Assembly (NCBI GenBank): GCA_021325365.1
Contig: JAJPHF010000077.1
Location: forward strand, 86,780 to 150,779
Origin: Pseudomonadota bacterium
GTDB lineage: Bacteria; Chloroflexota; UBA6077; JAJPHF01
Direction of reading: 5' to 3'
DNA length: 64,000 nt
A program made the translations under genes and the position numbers. Numbering within the stretch: position 1 is the first letter of the stretch; the number at the start of each line of letters is the position of its first letter. Positions 1-7,937 of this stretch are shown in pieces. The notes under the pieces are model-generated. The model ran no database searches. It saw only the letters and a list, made by a program, of their open reading frames with translations, and was not told the DNA's origin.

Positions 1-476
1 CGCTGCTCGTGCTGCTGTTCGCGCTGAAGCTCGGCTGGGTGCCCACGCAGGGCTGGGGCCGGCCGGAGCAAGCCGTGCTGCCGGTGTTCACCCTGGCGCT
101 GCCGCCCGCCGCGCTGCTGGCGCGCTACACTCGCGCGGCCATGCTCGAGGTGACGCGCATGGACTACGTGCGCACGGCGCGGGCGAAAGGGCTCGGCGAG
201 CGCACGGTCGTCTGGCGCCACGCCCTCCGCAACGCCTTGATCCCCGTGACGACCGTGGCCGGCGTGATGCTCGCCATCGTCATCACCGGCTCCTTTTACG
301 TCGAGTACGTCTTCAACATCCCGGGGCTAGGGCGCTATTTCGTCACGGCCGTGACGAACCGCGACTACCCGGTGCTGATGGGCGTCACGCTGTTGTTTGC
401 CACGGTGATCGCCGTCGTCAACCTGCTCGTCGACTTGCTGTACGGCTACCTCGACCCGCGCATCCGCTACGACTGA
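1..476 (+). CDS. ABC transporter permease, DppB/OppB type (5' end cut by window)
   Basis: C-terminal 157 residues of an inner-membrane permease of the dipeptide/oligopeptide/nickel ABC importer family; the reading frame is open from base 3, so the gene starts outside the window. The cytoplasmic EAA loop that docks the ATPase is visible (DYVRTARAKGLGE followed by RNALIPV), as are hydrophobic segments and the family ending 'LDPRIRYD'. A DppC-type partner follows 165 bp downstream in the same direction, so the two probably form one heterodimeric channel. The binding protein and ATPase genes are not visible and may lie upstream. Substrate cannot be told from sequence. Confidence 0.93.
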   Translation, partial: LLVLLFALKLGWVPTQGWGRPEQAVLPVFTLALPPAALLARYTRAAMLEVTRMDYVRTARAKGLGERTVVWRHALRNALIPVTTVAGVMLAIVITGSFYVEYVFNIPGLGRYFVTAVTNRDYPVLMGVTLLFATVIAVVNLLVDLLYGYLDPRIRYD

Positions 477-641
477 CGCTGTAAGCTGGCTTCCCGGCCT
501 GGGGCGGGCGTGGGGGTACGCCACGCGCGCACCCCAGCCCCCGGCCAGCTGCTCAGGCGGGGCGTATTGCCGCCCTTCCCTGGCGCGATGCCGTGACGTG
601 CTCTATCCTCAGTCCAGAAATGCGGTCCGGGTGAACAGCGG

Positions 642-1619
642 ATGGCCTCAGAAGCGCGCCCCAGCGCCGCCGTGCTCAGGCGGCCTGCGGCACTCAGCAC
701 GGAGCGCTCGGCGGCAGGGCGGGGGCTCTGGCGGGACGCCTGGCGGCGGCTCTGCCGCAACCGCGCGGCCCTGGCGGGGCTGGGCTTCATCGTGCTGGTG
801 GCGCTGTGCGCCGTCCTGGCCGACGTGCTGGCGCCCTACCCCTTCTGGCAGCAAGACCTCACCGTCGTGCGGCAGCCGCCATCGCCGCAGCACTGGCTGG
901 GCACCGACGAGCTGGGCCGCGACATCCTGAGCCGCCTGCTGTACGGCGCGCGCATCTCCCTCGCCGTGGGCCTCGTCGTGCAGGCGCTGATCCTGCTCGT
1001 CGGCGTGCCGGTCGGCGCGCTCGCGGGCTACTTTGGCGGCTGGCTGGACACGCTGCTGATGCGCGCGGTCGACGTGCTCTACTCGATCCCCGACCTGCTG
1101 CTCGTCATCGTCGTCATGACCACGGTACGGGCGGCCCTGGCCGCCGGCGGCGGCACGCTCGGCGCCTTCGCGGCGGTGGACGCGGCGTTCGGCGGGCTGC
1201 TCGGCGTGTTCGTGGCCCTGGCGCTGACCTCCTGGCTGACCGTCGCGCGCCTGGTCCGGGGCCAGGTGCTAAGCCTGAAGGAGCGGGAGTTCGTGGACGC
1301 CGCCCGAACGCTCGGCGCCGGCGACCTGCGGATCCTCCGCCAGCACTTGCTGCCGAACACGCTCGCGCCAATCATCGTCGCCGCGACGTTCGGCATCCCG
1401 AGCGCCATCCTGCTCGAGGCGAGCCTGAGCTTCCTGGGGCTGGGCGTGCAGGCGCCGATGCCCAGCTGGGGCGCCATGATTCTCGAAGGCTACAAGGCGA
1501 TGCGGGCGGAGCCGCACATGCTCGTCGCGCCCGCGGCGGCGCTGTCGCTCACCGTGCTCAGCTACAACTTCTTCGGCGACGGCCTACGCGACGCGCTCGA
1601 CCCCTGGATGCAGAGGTAG
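642..1619 (+). CDS. ABC transporter permease, DppC/OppC type
   Basis: A 325-residue inner-membrane permease. It has the DppC-family N-terminal cytoplasmic segment followed by a first membrane helix near residues 45-65, the conserved 'HWLGTDELGRDILSRLLYG' block, and an EAA loop (EREFVDAARTLGAGDLRIL) followed by LLPNTLAPI. The C-terminal 'LSYNFFGDGLRDALDP' is diagnostic of the family. It presumably pairs with the truncated DppB-type permease just upstream. No ATPase or binding protein follows; the next genes are unrelated and on the other strand. Confidence 0.95.
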   Translation: MASEARPSAAVLRRPAALSTERSAAGRGLWRDAWRRLCRNRAALAGLGFIVLVALCAVLADVLAPYPFWQQDLTVVRQPPSPQHWLGTDELGRDILSRLLYGARISLAVGLVVQALILLVGVPVGALAGYFGGWLDTLLMRAVDVLYSIPDLLLVIVVMTTVRAALAAGGGTLGAFAAVDAAFGGLLGVFVALALTSWLTVARLVRGQVLSLKEREFVDAARTLGAGDLRILRQHLLPNTLAPIIVAATFGIPSAILLEASLSFLGLGVQAPMPSWGAMILEGYKAMRAEPHMLVAPAAALSLTVLSYNFFGDGLRDALDPWMQR

Positions 1620-1770
1620 AGGCGGAAGAGGGCAGGTGGGGGGACACCCCCACGCCGCCCGGCAGAATGTGGCGCGGCATACTGCGAGCGCCGCTCCCCT
1701 GCACGCCCGGAGGCCGGGGGCTAGCCGCCTGCAGGGAAGCGCTCCTCCCCTACCCTAACCGCGTCCGAGG

Positions 1771-1968
1771 CTACTGGGCCAACGGTTGGCTGCGGGGGGC
1801 GGACGGCTGATCGGTGCCGGCCGCGCGCTCGCGGGCAACGGCGACGTCGCTCAGATTGAGCGTGGGGCGGCTGGCCGCCAGCTTGAGACGGAACAGCTCG
1901 GCGCTGTGGCGGTCCTCGAAGATTTCCTCGCGCGCGACCCAGGCGCGCACCCAAACGCGGTAAGGCAC
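1771..1968 (-). CDS. small hypothetical protein, 65 aa
   Basis: Unrecognised 65-residue protein. I chose the GTG start because AGGGAGG lies just upstream on the minus strand; longer in-frame versions read into low-complexity Arg/Gly sequence. The protein begins MPYRVWVRAW and has an amphipathic, charged core (REEIFEDRHSAELFRLKLA) and a Pro/Ser/Gln-rich tail. No membrane segment or signal peptide is seen. It stands alone between the permeases and the next minus-strand gene. Confidence 0.5.
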   Translation of the reverse strand: MPYRVWVRAWVAREEIFEDRHSAELFRLKLAASRPTLNLSDVAVARERAAGTDQPSAPRSQPLAQ

Positions 1969-2109
1969 CTCCGCCTCCCTGCCGCCGCGGCGTCGTTGCC
2001 GCGGCGGGTGGACTCCGCCGCGGCCGCTCGGGACCACGGCATGGCGCGAGGGTAGCACGCGCCGCGGGCCGCCGCGCAGGGCAAACCGTTGCAGTTCTGT
2101 TACAGTCGG

Positions 2110-2520
2110 CTAGTAAATCGGTGGAGCGGGCGGCGCGAATAGCGTCATCATGCCCGCGACCACCAGCATCCCGCCGAGCAGCACCGCCGCGACCAGCAGC
2201 GTCAGAACGAGGCCAATAATCCACGGCGCCTGCTTGCGCGGCGCAGCTGGCGGCGCGGCGGCGCGCCCGGCCGGGCGTGTCGCCGCGGCGGCCGCTGGCC
2301 GCGGGGCGGCGGCCGGGCGCGCCGCCGGCGCCGGCCGCGCGGCCGCGGCGGGCCGCGCGGCCGGCGGCGCGGCGGCGGGAGCTTCCTTCGCGGCTGCCGC
2401 CTCGTCCGCGGCGGGCGGCGCCGCGGACGTCGCGGGCGCGGCCGCCGGGGCAGCAGCCGGCGCGACCCCGGGGGCCGGCGTGGGCTCCCCGGCGGGCGGG
2501 GTGGACGGATCCGTGGCCAT
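2110..2520 (-). CDS. Ala/Pro-rich protein with C-terminal membrane anchor
   Basis: 136 residues. The first ~95 are almost entirely Ala, Pro and Arg, a probably disordered extension. A single strong hydrophobic helix follows (WIIGLVLTLLVAAVLLGGML onward) with a short Pro-rich end. A good GGAGG site precedes the ATG. The layout suggests a tail-anchored or single-pass protein with a cytoplasmic low-complexity domain. Extreme compositional bias makes homology inference unsafe and function is unknown. It is divergent from the HIT-Nudix gene, with 92 bp between the starts. Confidence 0.65.
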   Translation of the reverse strand: MATDPSTPPAGEPTPAPGVAPAAAPAAAPATSAAPPAADEAAAAKEAPAAAPPAARPAAAARPAPAARPAAAPRPAAAAATRPAGRAAAPPAAPRKQAPWIIGLVLTLLVAAVLLGGMLVVAGMMTLFAPPAPPIY

Positions 2521-2612
2521 TCCCTTAACCTCCAGTCCCAGGCCGTGCCTGTACCGGTTACAATGCTCTCATATCTTCGCGCGCTCACACAACACCGCGG
2601 GTCCAGCAAGCC

Positions 2613-3689
2613 ATGACGAACAAGGCGCGTCCCGCGCGACGGCCCGCGTCGCGCGCCCTGCCCCTCGCCCAGGTGCCCGAGGGCTGCCCCTTCTGCCACG
2701 AGGCGACCGTGGCGCCCGGCGTGCTCATGGAGACGCCACAGTTTCTCGTGGTCTGCGACCGGGCGCCGCTCGTGCCGGGCCACCTGCTGCTGATCCCGCG
2801 CCAGCACATTGCCTGCTATGGCGCGCTGCCCCGTCCACTGTACAGCGAGTTCCGTGCCCTTAAGGCACGCCTGGCGGCCTTCCTGGCCGAGGCGTACGCC
2901 CCGCCGGTGTTCTTCGAGCACGGCGTGGTCGCGCAGACCGTTCCCCACGCGCACCTGCACGCGGTGCCGGCACGCTTGGACCTCCCGCTGGCCGCCCTGC
3001 TGGCTCAGCGGGAGGCCGCCGCGGCGCGGGGCTTGGGCGGCCTGCGGCGCTGGTACGACGCGCACGGCTCCTACGTCTACTACGAGGCCGACGAGCGCGG
3101 CTATCTGCTCCCACCGGACGGCACCCCCGCCGGCAACCTGAAGACTGCCTTCGGCCAGGCGCTCGGGCCGACGCGGCCGGCGCCGGACGACGTGCCGGCC
3201 ATCACGCGCGACGTGCGCCAGCGCTGGCAGCGCTTCGAGCAGGCCCACGGCCGGCCCACTACGCGCGTGGTGACGTGCTTCCTGGAGCACGCGGGGGCGA
3301 TCTGCCTCCTCAAGCGCAGCGAGGCGGTGGGCAGCGGGCGCGGCAAGTGGCACGCCGTCTCTGGCTACCTGCCAGAGGGTAAGGACCCGCTAGGCCACGC
3401 CTACGACGAGCTGGCCGAGGAGACCGGGCTGACGCCGGGCCACGTCGAGCTGCGGCGCCACGCGGGGCCGGTGCTGTTCGCCGACCGCGCGGGGGGCCGG
3501 CCGTGGGAGGTCGACGCGTTCCTGTTCCGCGCCGGCACCCCCGCGCTCAGCCTGAACTGGGAGCACGTCGAGTACGTCTGGGTGCCCCCCGAGCGGCTGG
3601 CGGACTACGACTGCTTCCCCTGGCTGCGCGCCCTCTACGAGGCGGTCGCGGACGGCGTGGGGGCGGCCAGCGCGAACAGCCGGCCGTAG
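2613..3689 (+). CDS. HIT-domain / Nudix-domain fusion protein
   Basis: 358 residues with two nucleotide-processing domains. The N-terminal half is a histidine-triad (HIT) domain: a CPFC zinc pair at residues 25-28, a 'PGHLLLIPRQH' strand, and HAHLH at 112-116, the catalytic triad. The C-terminal ~140 residues form a Nudix domain with a box reading GYLPEGK then DELAEETGL. The three acidic metal ligands of the REUxEExGU part are kept, but its Arg is Asp and the upstream box Glu is Lys. HIT enzymes cleave Ap4A or nucleotide-phosphoramidate bonds and Nudix enzymes hydrolyse nucleoside diphosphates linked to other moieties, so a nucleotide-sanitising bifunctional enzyme is likely. The 3' end overlaps the convergent decarboxylase gene by 55 bp. 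Confidence 0.88.
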   Translation: MTNKARPARRPASRALPLAQVPEGCPFCHEATVAPGVLMETPQFLVVCDRAPLVPGHLLLIPRQHIACYGALPRPLYSEFRALKARLAAFLAEAYAPPVFFEHGVVAQTVPHAHLHAVPARLDLPLAALLAQREAAAARGLGGLRRWYDAHGSYVYYEADERGYLLPPDGTPAGNLKTAFGQALGPTRPAPDDVPAITRDVRQRWQRFEQAHGRPTTRVVTCFLEHAGAICLLKRSEAVGSGRGKWHAVSGYLPEGKDPLGHAYDELAEETGLTPGHVELRRHAGPVLFADRAGGRPWEVDAFLFRAGTPALSLNWEHVEYVWVPPERLADYDCFPWLRALYEAVADGVGAASANSRP

Positions 3690-4378
3690 CCGGGTGCCCG
3701 TCCGTCGTGGCCCACCAGGCGCACCGCCGACCAGAACGCCGCGGGCGTGCTGGAGACGACCGGCACGCCCACGGCCGCCTCCAGCGGCACGGTCACGCCG
3801 AGCGTGCGCAGGCCGCCGCACGAGATCAGGATGCCATCGGCGCCCGGGCTGGCGGCGAGCACGCGCTGGCCGAGGGCGACCAGGTCGGCCTCGGAGACGT
3901 TCCGCGCCTCGCCGACCACGTCGATGCCCAGCCCCTGCACCGCGCCGACCTCGAAGCCCGAGTCGGTCAGGAACTGCCGCAGGCGCTTGTTCACCTCCTC
4001 GATGTAGGCCGTCCCGACCGCCACGCGCCGCACGCCGAGCGCCCGCAAGGCCTCGACCACGCCGGTGCTCATCGTCGTGGCAGGCAGCCCGGTGGCCGCC
4101 CGCATCGTGTCCTTCAGCTGCTCGTTGAAGGCATAGCCCTTGTAGAAGCTCAGCGAGGTGCCCATCAGCGCGACCGCCGCGGCACCCCGCGCGGCCAGGT
4201 CGCGGGCCAGGTCGCCGACGCGGTCGATGACGCGGTCGTAGCCCTCGGGCGTGAGCCGCTGGAGCCCTAGCCCGGCCGCCACAAAGCGCACGCCGGTCGG
4301 ATACAGCTTCGGCCCGTCCGCCGGCACCTCGCCGGCGGCCGTCGGCACGATCAGTCCGATGAGGGGTGAGTCGCTCAT
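3635..4378 (-). CDS. arylmalonate decarboxylase-like protein (Asp/Glu racemase superfamily)
   Basis: 247 residues closely resembling Bordetella arylmalonate decarboxylase as I remember it: 'GLIVPTAAGEVPADG', 'LMGTSLSFYKG', 'TTMSTGVVEALRALGVRRVA' and 'ILISCGGLRTLG'. Family members use one or two Cys; decarboxylases keep Gly at the first site and Cys at the second. Here the sites are Gly73 and Cys187, the decarboxylase pattern rather than the two-Cys racemase or maleate isomerase pattern. Expected chemistry is cofactor-free decarboxylation of disubstituted malonates, but the natural substrate is unknown. A GGAGG site precedes the ATG. It is the last gene of a minus-strand set with a solute-binding protein and an isochorismatase-like hydrolase. 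Confidence 0.85.
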   Translation of the reverse strand: MSDSPLIGLIVPTAAGEVPADGPKLYPTGVRFVAAGLGLQRLTPEGYDRVIDRVGDLARDLAARGAAAVALMGTSLSFYKGYAFNEQLKDTMRAATGLPATTMSTGVVEALRALGVRRVAVGTAYIEEVNKRLRQFLTDSGFEVGAVQGLGIDVVGEARNVSEADLVALGQRVLAASPGADGILISCGGLRTLGVTVPLEAAVGVPVVSSTPAAFWSAVRLVGHDGRAPGYGRLFALAAPTPSATAS

Positions 4379-4390
4379 GTCGCCTCCGGG

Positions 4391-4519
4391 CTGTCAGCCA
4401 TCAGCTATCAGCTATCAGCTAGGAGGATACCCCGGCTGACGGCTGACGGCTGATAGCTGACCGCTGATAGCTGACCGCTGATAGCTGACCGCTGATAGCT
4501 GATAGCTGACGGCTGACAG
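4391..4519. repeat. inverted and tandem repeat of GCTGATAGCTGAC units
   Basis: Dense array of 7- and 14-base units (CTGATAG, CTGACCG, CTGACGG) between the binding-protein stop and the decarboxylase start. The outer arms, 4391-4419 and 4491-4519, are inverted copies matching at 28 of 29 positions. The transcript could form one long hairpin with smaller alternatives inside. The ribosome binding site of the next gene lies just outside the left arm. Confidence 0.9.
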
Positions 4520-5593
4520 CTAGAATTTGCCCTTCTCGTTGACGTAGTGGTTGACGTAGTCGAGCGTGGCCCACTCCTCCCAGGGCATGGGGCGCTCGAT
4601 CGTCTGCATCTCGAACTCTTCCTGCGCCGTGGCGTTCATGTTGTCGGCGGTCAGGCCGCCGTCCACGCCCCAGCCCTTGTTGCGTGCCATCGCGTCGTAC
4701 GCCGCGCCCAGCATGGCCAGGTCGGCTTCGCCGCCCTCCTCCTGCTTCGCGAACTGCAGCGCCGCATCGCGGTTCTGCATCGCCCAGCGCGCCGCGTCCA
4801 CCACCACGTCGGTGAGATGCTGGATCAGGGCCGGGTGCTCGCGGATGAAGCTATCCTTCGCCATGAGGCCGTTCGCGATGTACTCCGGCATCACTTTGGC
4901 GGCCTCGTAGATGATGTTGTAGCCGTCCTTCTGGGCGAGCAGCGCCTCTTCAATGTGCATCACGCCGCCCACGATGGCGCCGCTGTACAGCGCCGCCCGC
5001 CGCGCCGCCGTGCCGCCGACCGCGATCCACTCGACGGCGTCGGGGTCCAGCCCGTTGCGCTGGAGCACCACGCGCGGCACGAAGTGGGAGATCGAGCCCA
5101 GGCGGGCCACGCCGACCCGGCGCCCGATCAGCCCTTGCAGCGAGGTCACGTCCGGCGCGGTGACGATCACGTAGTCGGTGACGGGGTTGATGCTGCAGAA
5201 GACGCGCAGGCGGTCGCCGCCCGCCTGGTTCGCCTGGATCGCCGCGGAGACGGCGCCTTCGCCGATGTCGATCTCGCCGGCGACGAGCGTCTTGGACGTG
5301 ATGACCGCCGAGTCCATGATCGTCGTCTCGATCTCGTAGCCCTGGTCGCGCAGCCGCGCCAGAGCGATGGGATAGGGCAGCTTGGTGATGTCGAAGGCGC
5401 CCGAGAAGCCCATCTTCAGCTTCATCGGGCCGGGCAGCGCCGTGGCCTGAGCGGCGGCCGCCCCCGCGGCCGGCGCGCTGGCCCCGGCGGGGGCTGCCGA
5501 CGGCTCGGCGCCGCGACACGCGCCCACCGCGAGGCCCCCGGCCGTCAGCGCGGCCAGCCGCACGAAGCTCCGGCGCGACAGCGGTCGGCTCAT
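4520..5593 (-). CDS. ABC solute-binding lipoprotein, SsuA/THI5 (NMT1) type, with Tat-like signal
   Basis: 357 residues. The N-terminus has a twin-arginine motif (RRSF), a hydrophobic stretch and a lipobox ending in GAC, so it is probably Tat-exported and lipid-anchored. The mature part has the periplasmic-binding-protein layout of the NMT1/SsuA family ('LKMGFSGAFDITKLPYPIAL', 'AGEIDIGEGAVSAA'). These proteins bind small organics such as sulfonates, pyrimidines, nitriles or aromatic acids for ABC import. The start overlaps the upstream hydrolase stop by 4 bp (ATGA), so the two are translationally coupled. No permease or ATPase is adjacent. Confidence 0.88.
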   Translation of the reverse strand: MSRPLSRRSFVRLAALTAGGLAVGACRGAEPSAAPAGASAPAAGAAAAQATALPGPMKLKMGFSGAFDITKLPYPIALARLRDQGYEIETTIMDSAVITSKTLVAGEIDIGEGAVSAAIQANQAGGDRLRVFCSINPVTDYVIVTAPDVTSLQGLIGRRVGVARLGSISHFVPRVVLQRNGLDPDAVEWIAVGGTAARRAALYSGAIVGGVMHIEEALLAQKDGYNIIYEAAKVMPEYIANGLMAKDSFIREHPALIQHLTDVVVDAARWAMQNRDAALQFAKQEEGGEADLAMLGAAYDAMARNKGWGVDGGLTADNMNATAQEEFEMQTIERPMPWEEWATLDYVNHYVNEKGKF

Positions 5594-6273
5594 GCGGCGC
5601 CTCCGGTCCCCGCTCCCGCGGCCCGCGTCTGGTCGGCGCCCGCCGCGATCAGCGCCACGGCATCCGCCGCGTTCAGCACGCGCGCCATGCGCGGGAAAAT
5701 ACGGTCCATGAAGAAGTCCTGCGCGCCCGGCCGCTCGGTGTGGCAGCAGTCGCGGAGGATGATCAGGTTGTAGCCCAGGTCGCGGGCGGCGTAGGCCGTG
5801 CTGGCGATGCCCACGTCCGTGGAGCCGCCGCACAGCAGCAGCGTGTTGATACCGCGCGCCCGCAGCAGGTGGTCGAGGTGGGTGCCGGCGAACGAGCTCC
5901 AGCGGTGCTTCAGGATGACGCCGTCCTCGGGGCGCGGCGCCAGCTCGTCCACGACTTGCGCGCCGGCCGTGCCGCTCGTCACCATCGCGCGGTGGGGCAT
6001 GACCTGCGGCCCGTCGGGCCACGGCTCGAGGTTCATGTTGGCGTCGGTGATGAGCGGGATCCAGTCGCGGCCGTCGGCGCGGTGGTCGCCGTTCGTGTAG
6101 AAGACCGACATGCCGTGCGCGCGCGCGGCGGCCAGCACTCGGGCGGTGTGCTCCACCACGCCCGTCGCGGCGATCTCGCGCGCCAGCGCCGGGTCGCTCG
6201 GCTTCAGGTAGTGGTTCAGCATGTCGAAGAGGATCAGCGCGCTGCGGCTGGGGTCGATGGGCAGCTGCGGCAT
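5590..6273 (-). CDS. isochorismatase-family hydrolase with Gly in place of the catalytic Cys
   Basis: 227 residues with the isochorismatase-like (cysteine hydrolase) fold. Asp17 (LILFDML) and Lys122 (ILKHRWSSF) match the conserved Asp and Lys. The segment that normally carries the nucleophile reads 'CGGSTDVGIAST', placing Gly155 where amidohydrolases have Cys. True isochorismatases (EntB, PhzD) also lack this Cys and hydrolyse a vinyl ether by acid catalysis. It could therefore be a non-thiol hydrolase, or inactive as an amidase. It is first of an operon with a solute-binding protein and an arylmalonate decarboxylase-like gene, suggesting a carboxylated organic substrate. Confidence 0.85.
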   Translation of the reverse strand: MPQLPIDPSRSALILFDMLNHYLKPSDPALAREIAATGVVEHTARVLAAARAHGMSVFYTNGDHRADGRDWIPLITDANMNLEPWPDGPQVMPHRAMVTSGTAGAQVVDELAPRPEDGVILKHRWSSFAGTHLDHLLRARGINTLLLCGGSTDVGIASTAYAARDLGYNLIILRDCCHTERPGAQDFFMDRIFPRMARVLNAADAVALIAAGADQTRAAGAGTGGAA

Positions 6274-6356
6274 GGCGCCTCCTGGCTGGGGGTGACAGAT
6301 GGAGCCAGTATACGGCGCGCGGGGAGCGCGGGCCAGTCGAGCGGCGCGGGCGGCGC

Positions 6357-6536
6357 CTAGGGGTGCCCGCCCGAGGGGATGCGGGGCGCGGCAGCAGAGC
6401 CCTCCACCGGCTGGTCGGCCGCCCCCGACGCGCGGTCCGCGACGGGCCACTCGTCGTCTTCAAAGAGGTGCGCCCAGCAGGGCGGGTCGCCGCCCTCCCA
6501 CTCGACGGACGGCTCGCGGGCTGGTTCGTTCGTCAT
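6357..6536 (-). CDS. small acidic protein with CWAHLF motif, 59 aa
   Basis: Short protein starting MTNEPAREPSVEW, preceded by a GGAGG site 7 bases from the ATG. Its core 'GDPPCWAHLFEDDEWP' resembles small conserved proteins found near nitrile, amide and aromatic catabolic genes in high-GC bacteria, but I cannot name a function. It is acidic, lacks a membrane segment and ends in a low-complexity tail. It lies upstream of the isochorismatase operon on the same strand, 83 bp before its start, so it may be the first gene of that transcript. Confidence 0.6.
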   Translation of the reverse strand: MTNEPAREPSVEWEGGDPPCWAHLFEDDEWPVADRASGAADQPVEGSAAAPRIPSGGHP

Positions 6537-6812
6537 CGCGGTCCTCCCTGCAGCCGTCGCGCGTGCCATCGCGGCGGCCGGTCCGGCGCCGTGGCCGTCT
6601 GGCGCGATCCCGTCGAGGGATTGTAGCAGCCGAAGCCGACGCCGTGGCGCTGGCCGTTGCCGCGGCCCGGGCGGGGCGATGGGCAAGCGAAGGTGCCGGC
6701 GCGGTAAAGTAGGACGGTTCCTCCTCGCCGCGGCACACTGCTGCGGGCCGCGCGGTCCAGGGCGGCGCGACGGCGCGGCGGCAGCTATCGACACCCGGAA
6801 GGAGCGCTACGC

Positions 6813-7934
6813 ATGGGACGAGTACGAGCGTTCGTCGGAACCGGTGTCTTAGCGGCAGCCATGCTCGCCTGCGCCTCGCCGGCCGCCAATTCGCCGGGGG
6901 CGCCGGCCCCCACCGCGGCGCCCGCGGGCGGCTCCAGCCCCGCTCAGGCCACGCCAGCGAGCGGGGCGCGCGGCGCTCTGACCACCCTGGTCGTCGGCCA
7001 CTTCCCGGCGACGCACACCGCGGGCGTGTACATCGCGCAGGAGCGCGGCTACTTCGCGGAGCAGGGGCTGGACGCCGATCTCACGCCGTTCCAGTCGCTG
7101 CCCGACGCCGCGGTGCTGCTGAACTCGGGCCAGATGGACGTCTACGTGGGCGGCACCGGCGCGAACCTGTACAACGCGGTGGCGCGGGGCATCAATCTCA
7201 AGGCGGTGGCCGACAAGGCGCACTCCGAGGCCGGGGTCAAGTACAAGGCGTTCACGGCGCGCAAAGACCTCTGGGACAGCGGCGAGCTGCGCACGATCGC
7301 CGGCCTGCGGGGCCGCACGGTGACCGGCCTGCCCAGCGGCGGCGGCGTCGAGTATCAGATGGAGAAGGTGCTTCAGACCGCGAACCTCACTATGGACGAC
7401 GTGGACTACAAGGGCCTGGGTGTGCCCGAGGAGCTAACGGCGCTGGCGAACAAGGGCGTGGACGGCGCGTTCCTCTTCCAGCCGGCGCTCTGTACGGCTG
7501 AGCGGCGCGGCCTGGCCGTCGTCATCCCGCCGATGCTGGACGACGTGGCGCCCGGCTTGCAGGGCGGCGTCATCACCTACGGCGAGGCGTTCATGCGCGA
7601 CAAGCCCGAGGCCGCACGCGGCTTCATGGTCGCCTACGTGCGCGCCCTGCGCGACTACAACGACGCCCAGCGCTTCGGCACGAACAAGGACCAGATCGTG
7701 GATATCATGATGAAGTACGTGCCGGGGCCGGACCGCAGCGTGTTCGAGGACTGCGAGTGGGGCCGGCTGAACCCCGACGGCCGCGTCGACCGGCGCTGGA
7801 TCGAGGACGAGATGCTCTGGGACGTCAAGACCGGCCTGCTGGACCGCGTGGTGCCGGTGGACCAGCTCGTGGACGACTCGTACGTGGACCACGCGGTCCA
7901 GGTGCTCGGGCCGTACCAGCCGGCGGGGCAGTAG
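6813..7934 (+). CDS. ABC solute-binding lipoprotein, NMT1/THI5 type
   Basis: 373 residues. A signal peptide ends in a lipobox (AAMLAC), followed by a Pro/Ala/Gly/Ser linker to about residue 55. The mature protein has 'TLVVGHFPATHTAGVYIAQE', typical of the first lobe of NMT1/SsuA-type binding proteins, and 'GYFAEQGLDADL', the usual binding-lobe hallmark. GGAAGGAG precedes the ATG. cofG begins 3 bp after the stop, so the gene heads an operon with F420 biosynthesis genes although no transport partners are present. Confidence 0.9.
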   Translation: MGRVRAFVGTGVLAAAMLACASPAANSPGAPAPTAAPAGGSSPAQATPASGARGALTTLVVGHFPATHTAGVYIAQERGYFAEQGLDADLTPFQSLPDAAVLLNSGQMDVYVGGTGANLYNAVARGINLKAVADKAHSEAGVKYKAFTARKDLWDSGELRTIAGLRGRTVTGLPSGGGVEYQMEKVLQTANLTMDDVDYKGLGVPEELTALANKGVDGAFLFQPALCTAERRGLAVVIPPMLDDVAPGLQGGVITYGEAFMRDKPEAARGFMVAYVRALRDYNDAQRFGTNKDQIVDIMMKYVPGPDRSVFEDCEWGRLNPDGRVDRRWIEDEMLWDVKTGLLDRVVPVDQLVDDSYVDHAVQVLGPYQPAGQ

Positions 7935-7937
7935 CTC

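Noticed and set aside
4391..4519. possible CRISPR or integron-type array
   Set aside because: The unit is only 7-14 bases and the whole is one inverted repeat without spacers.
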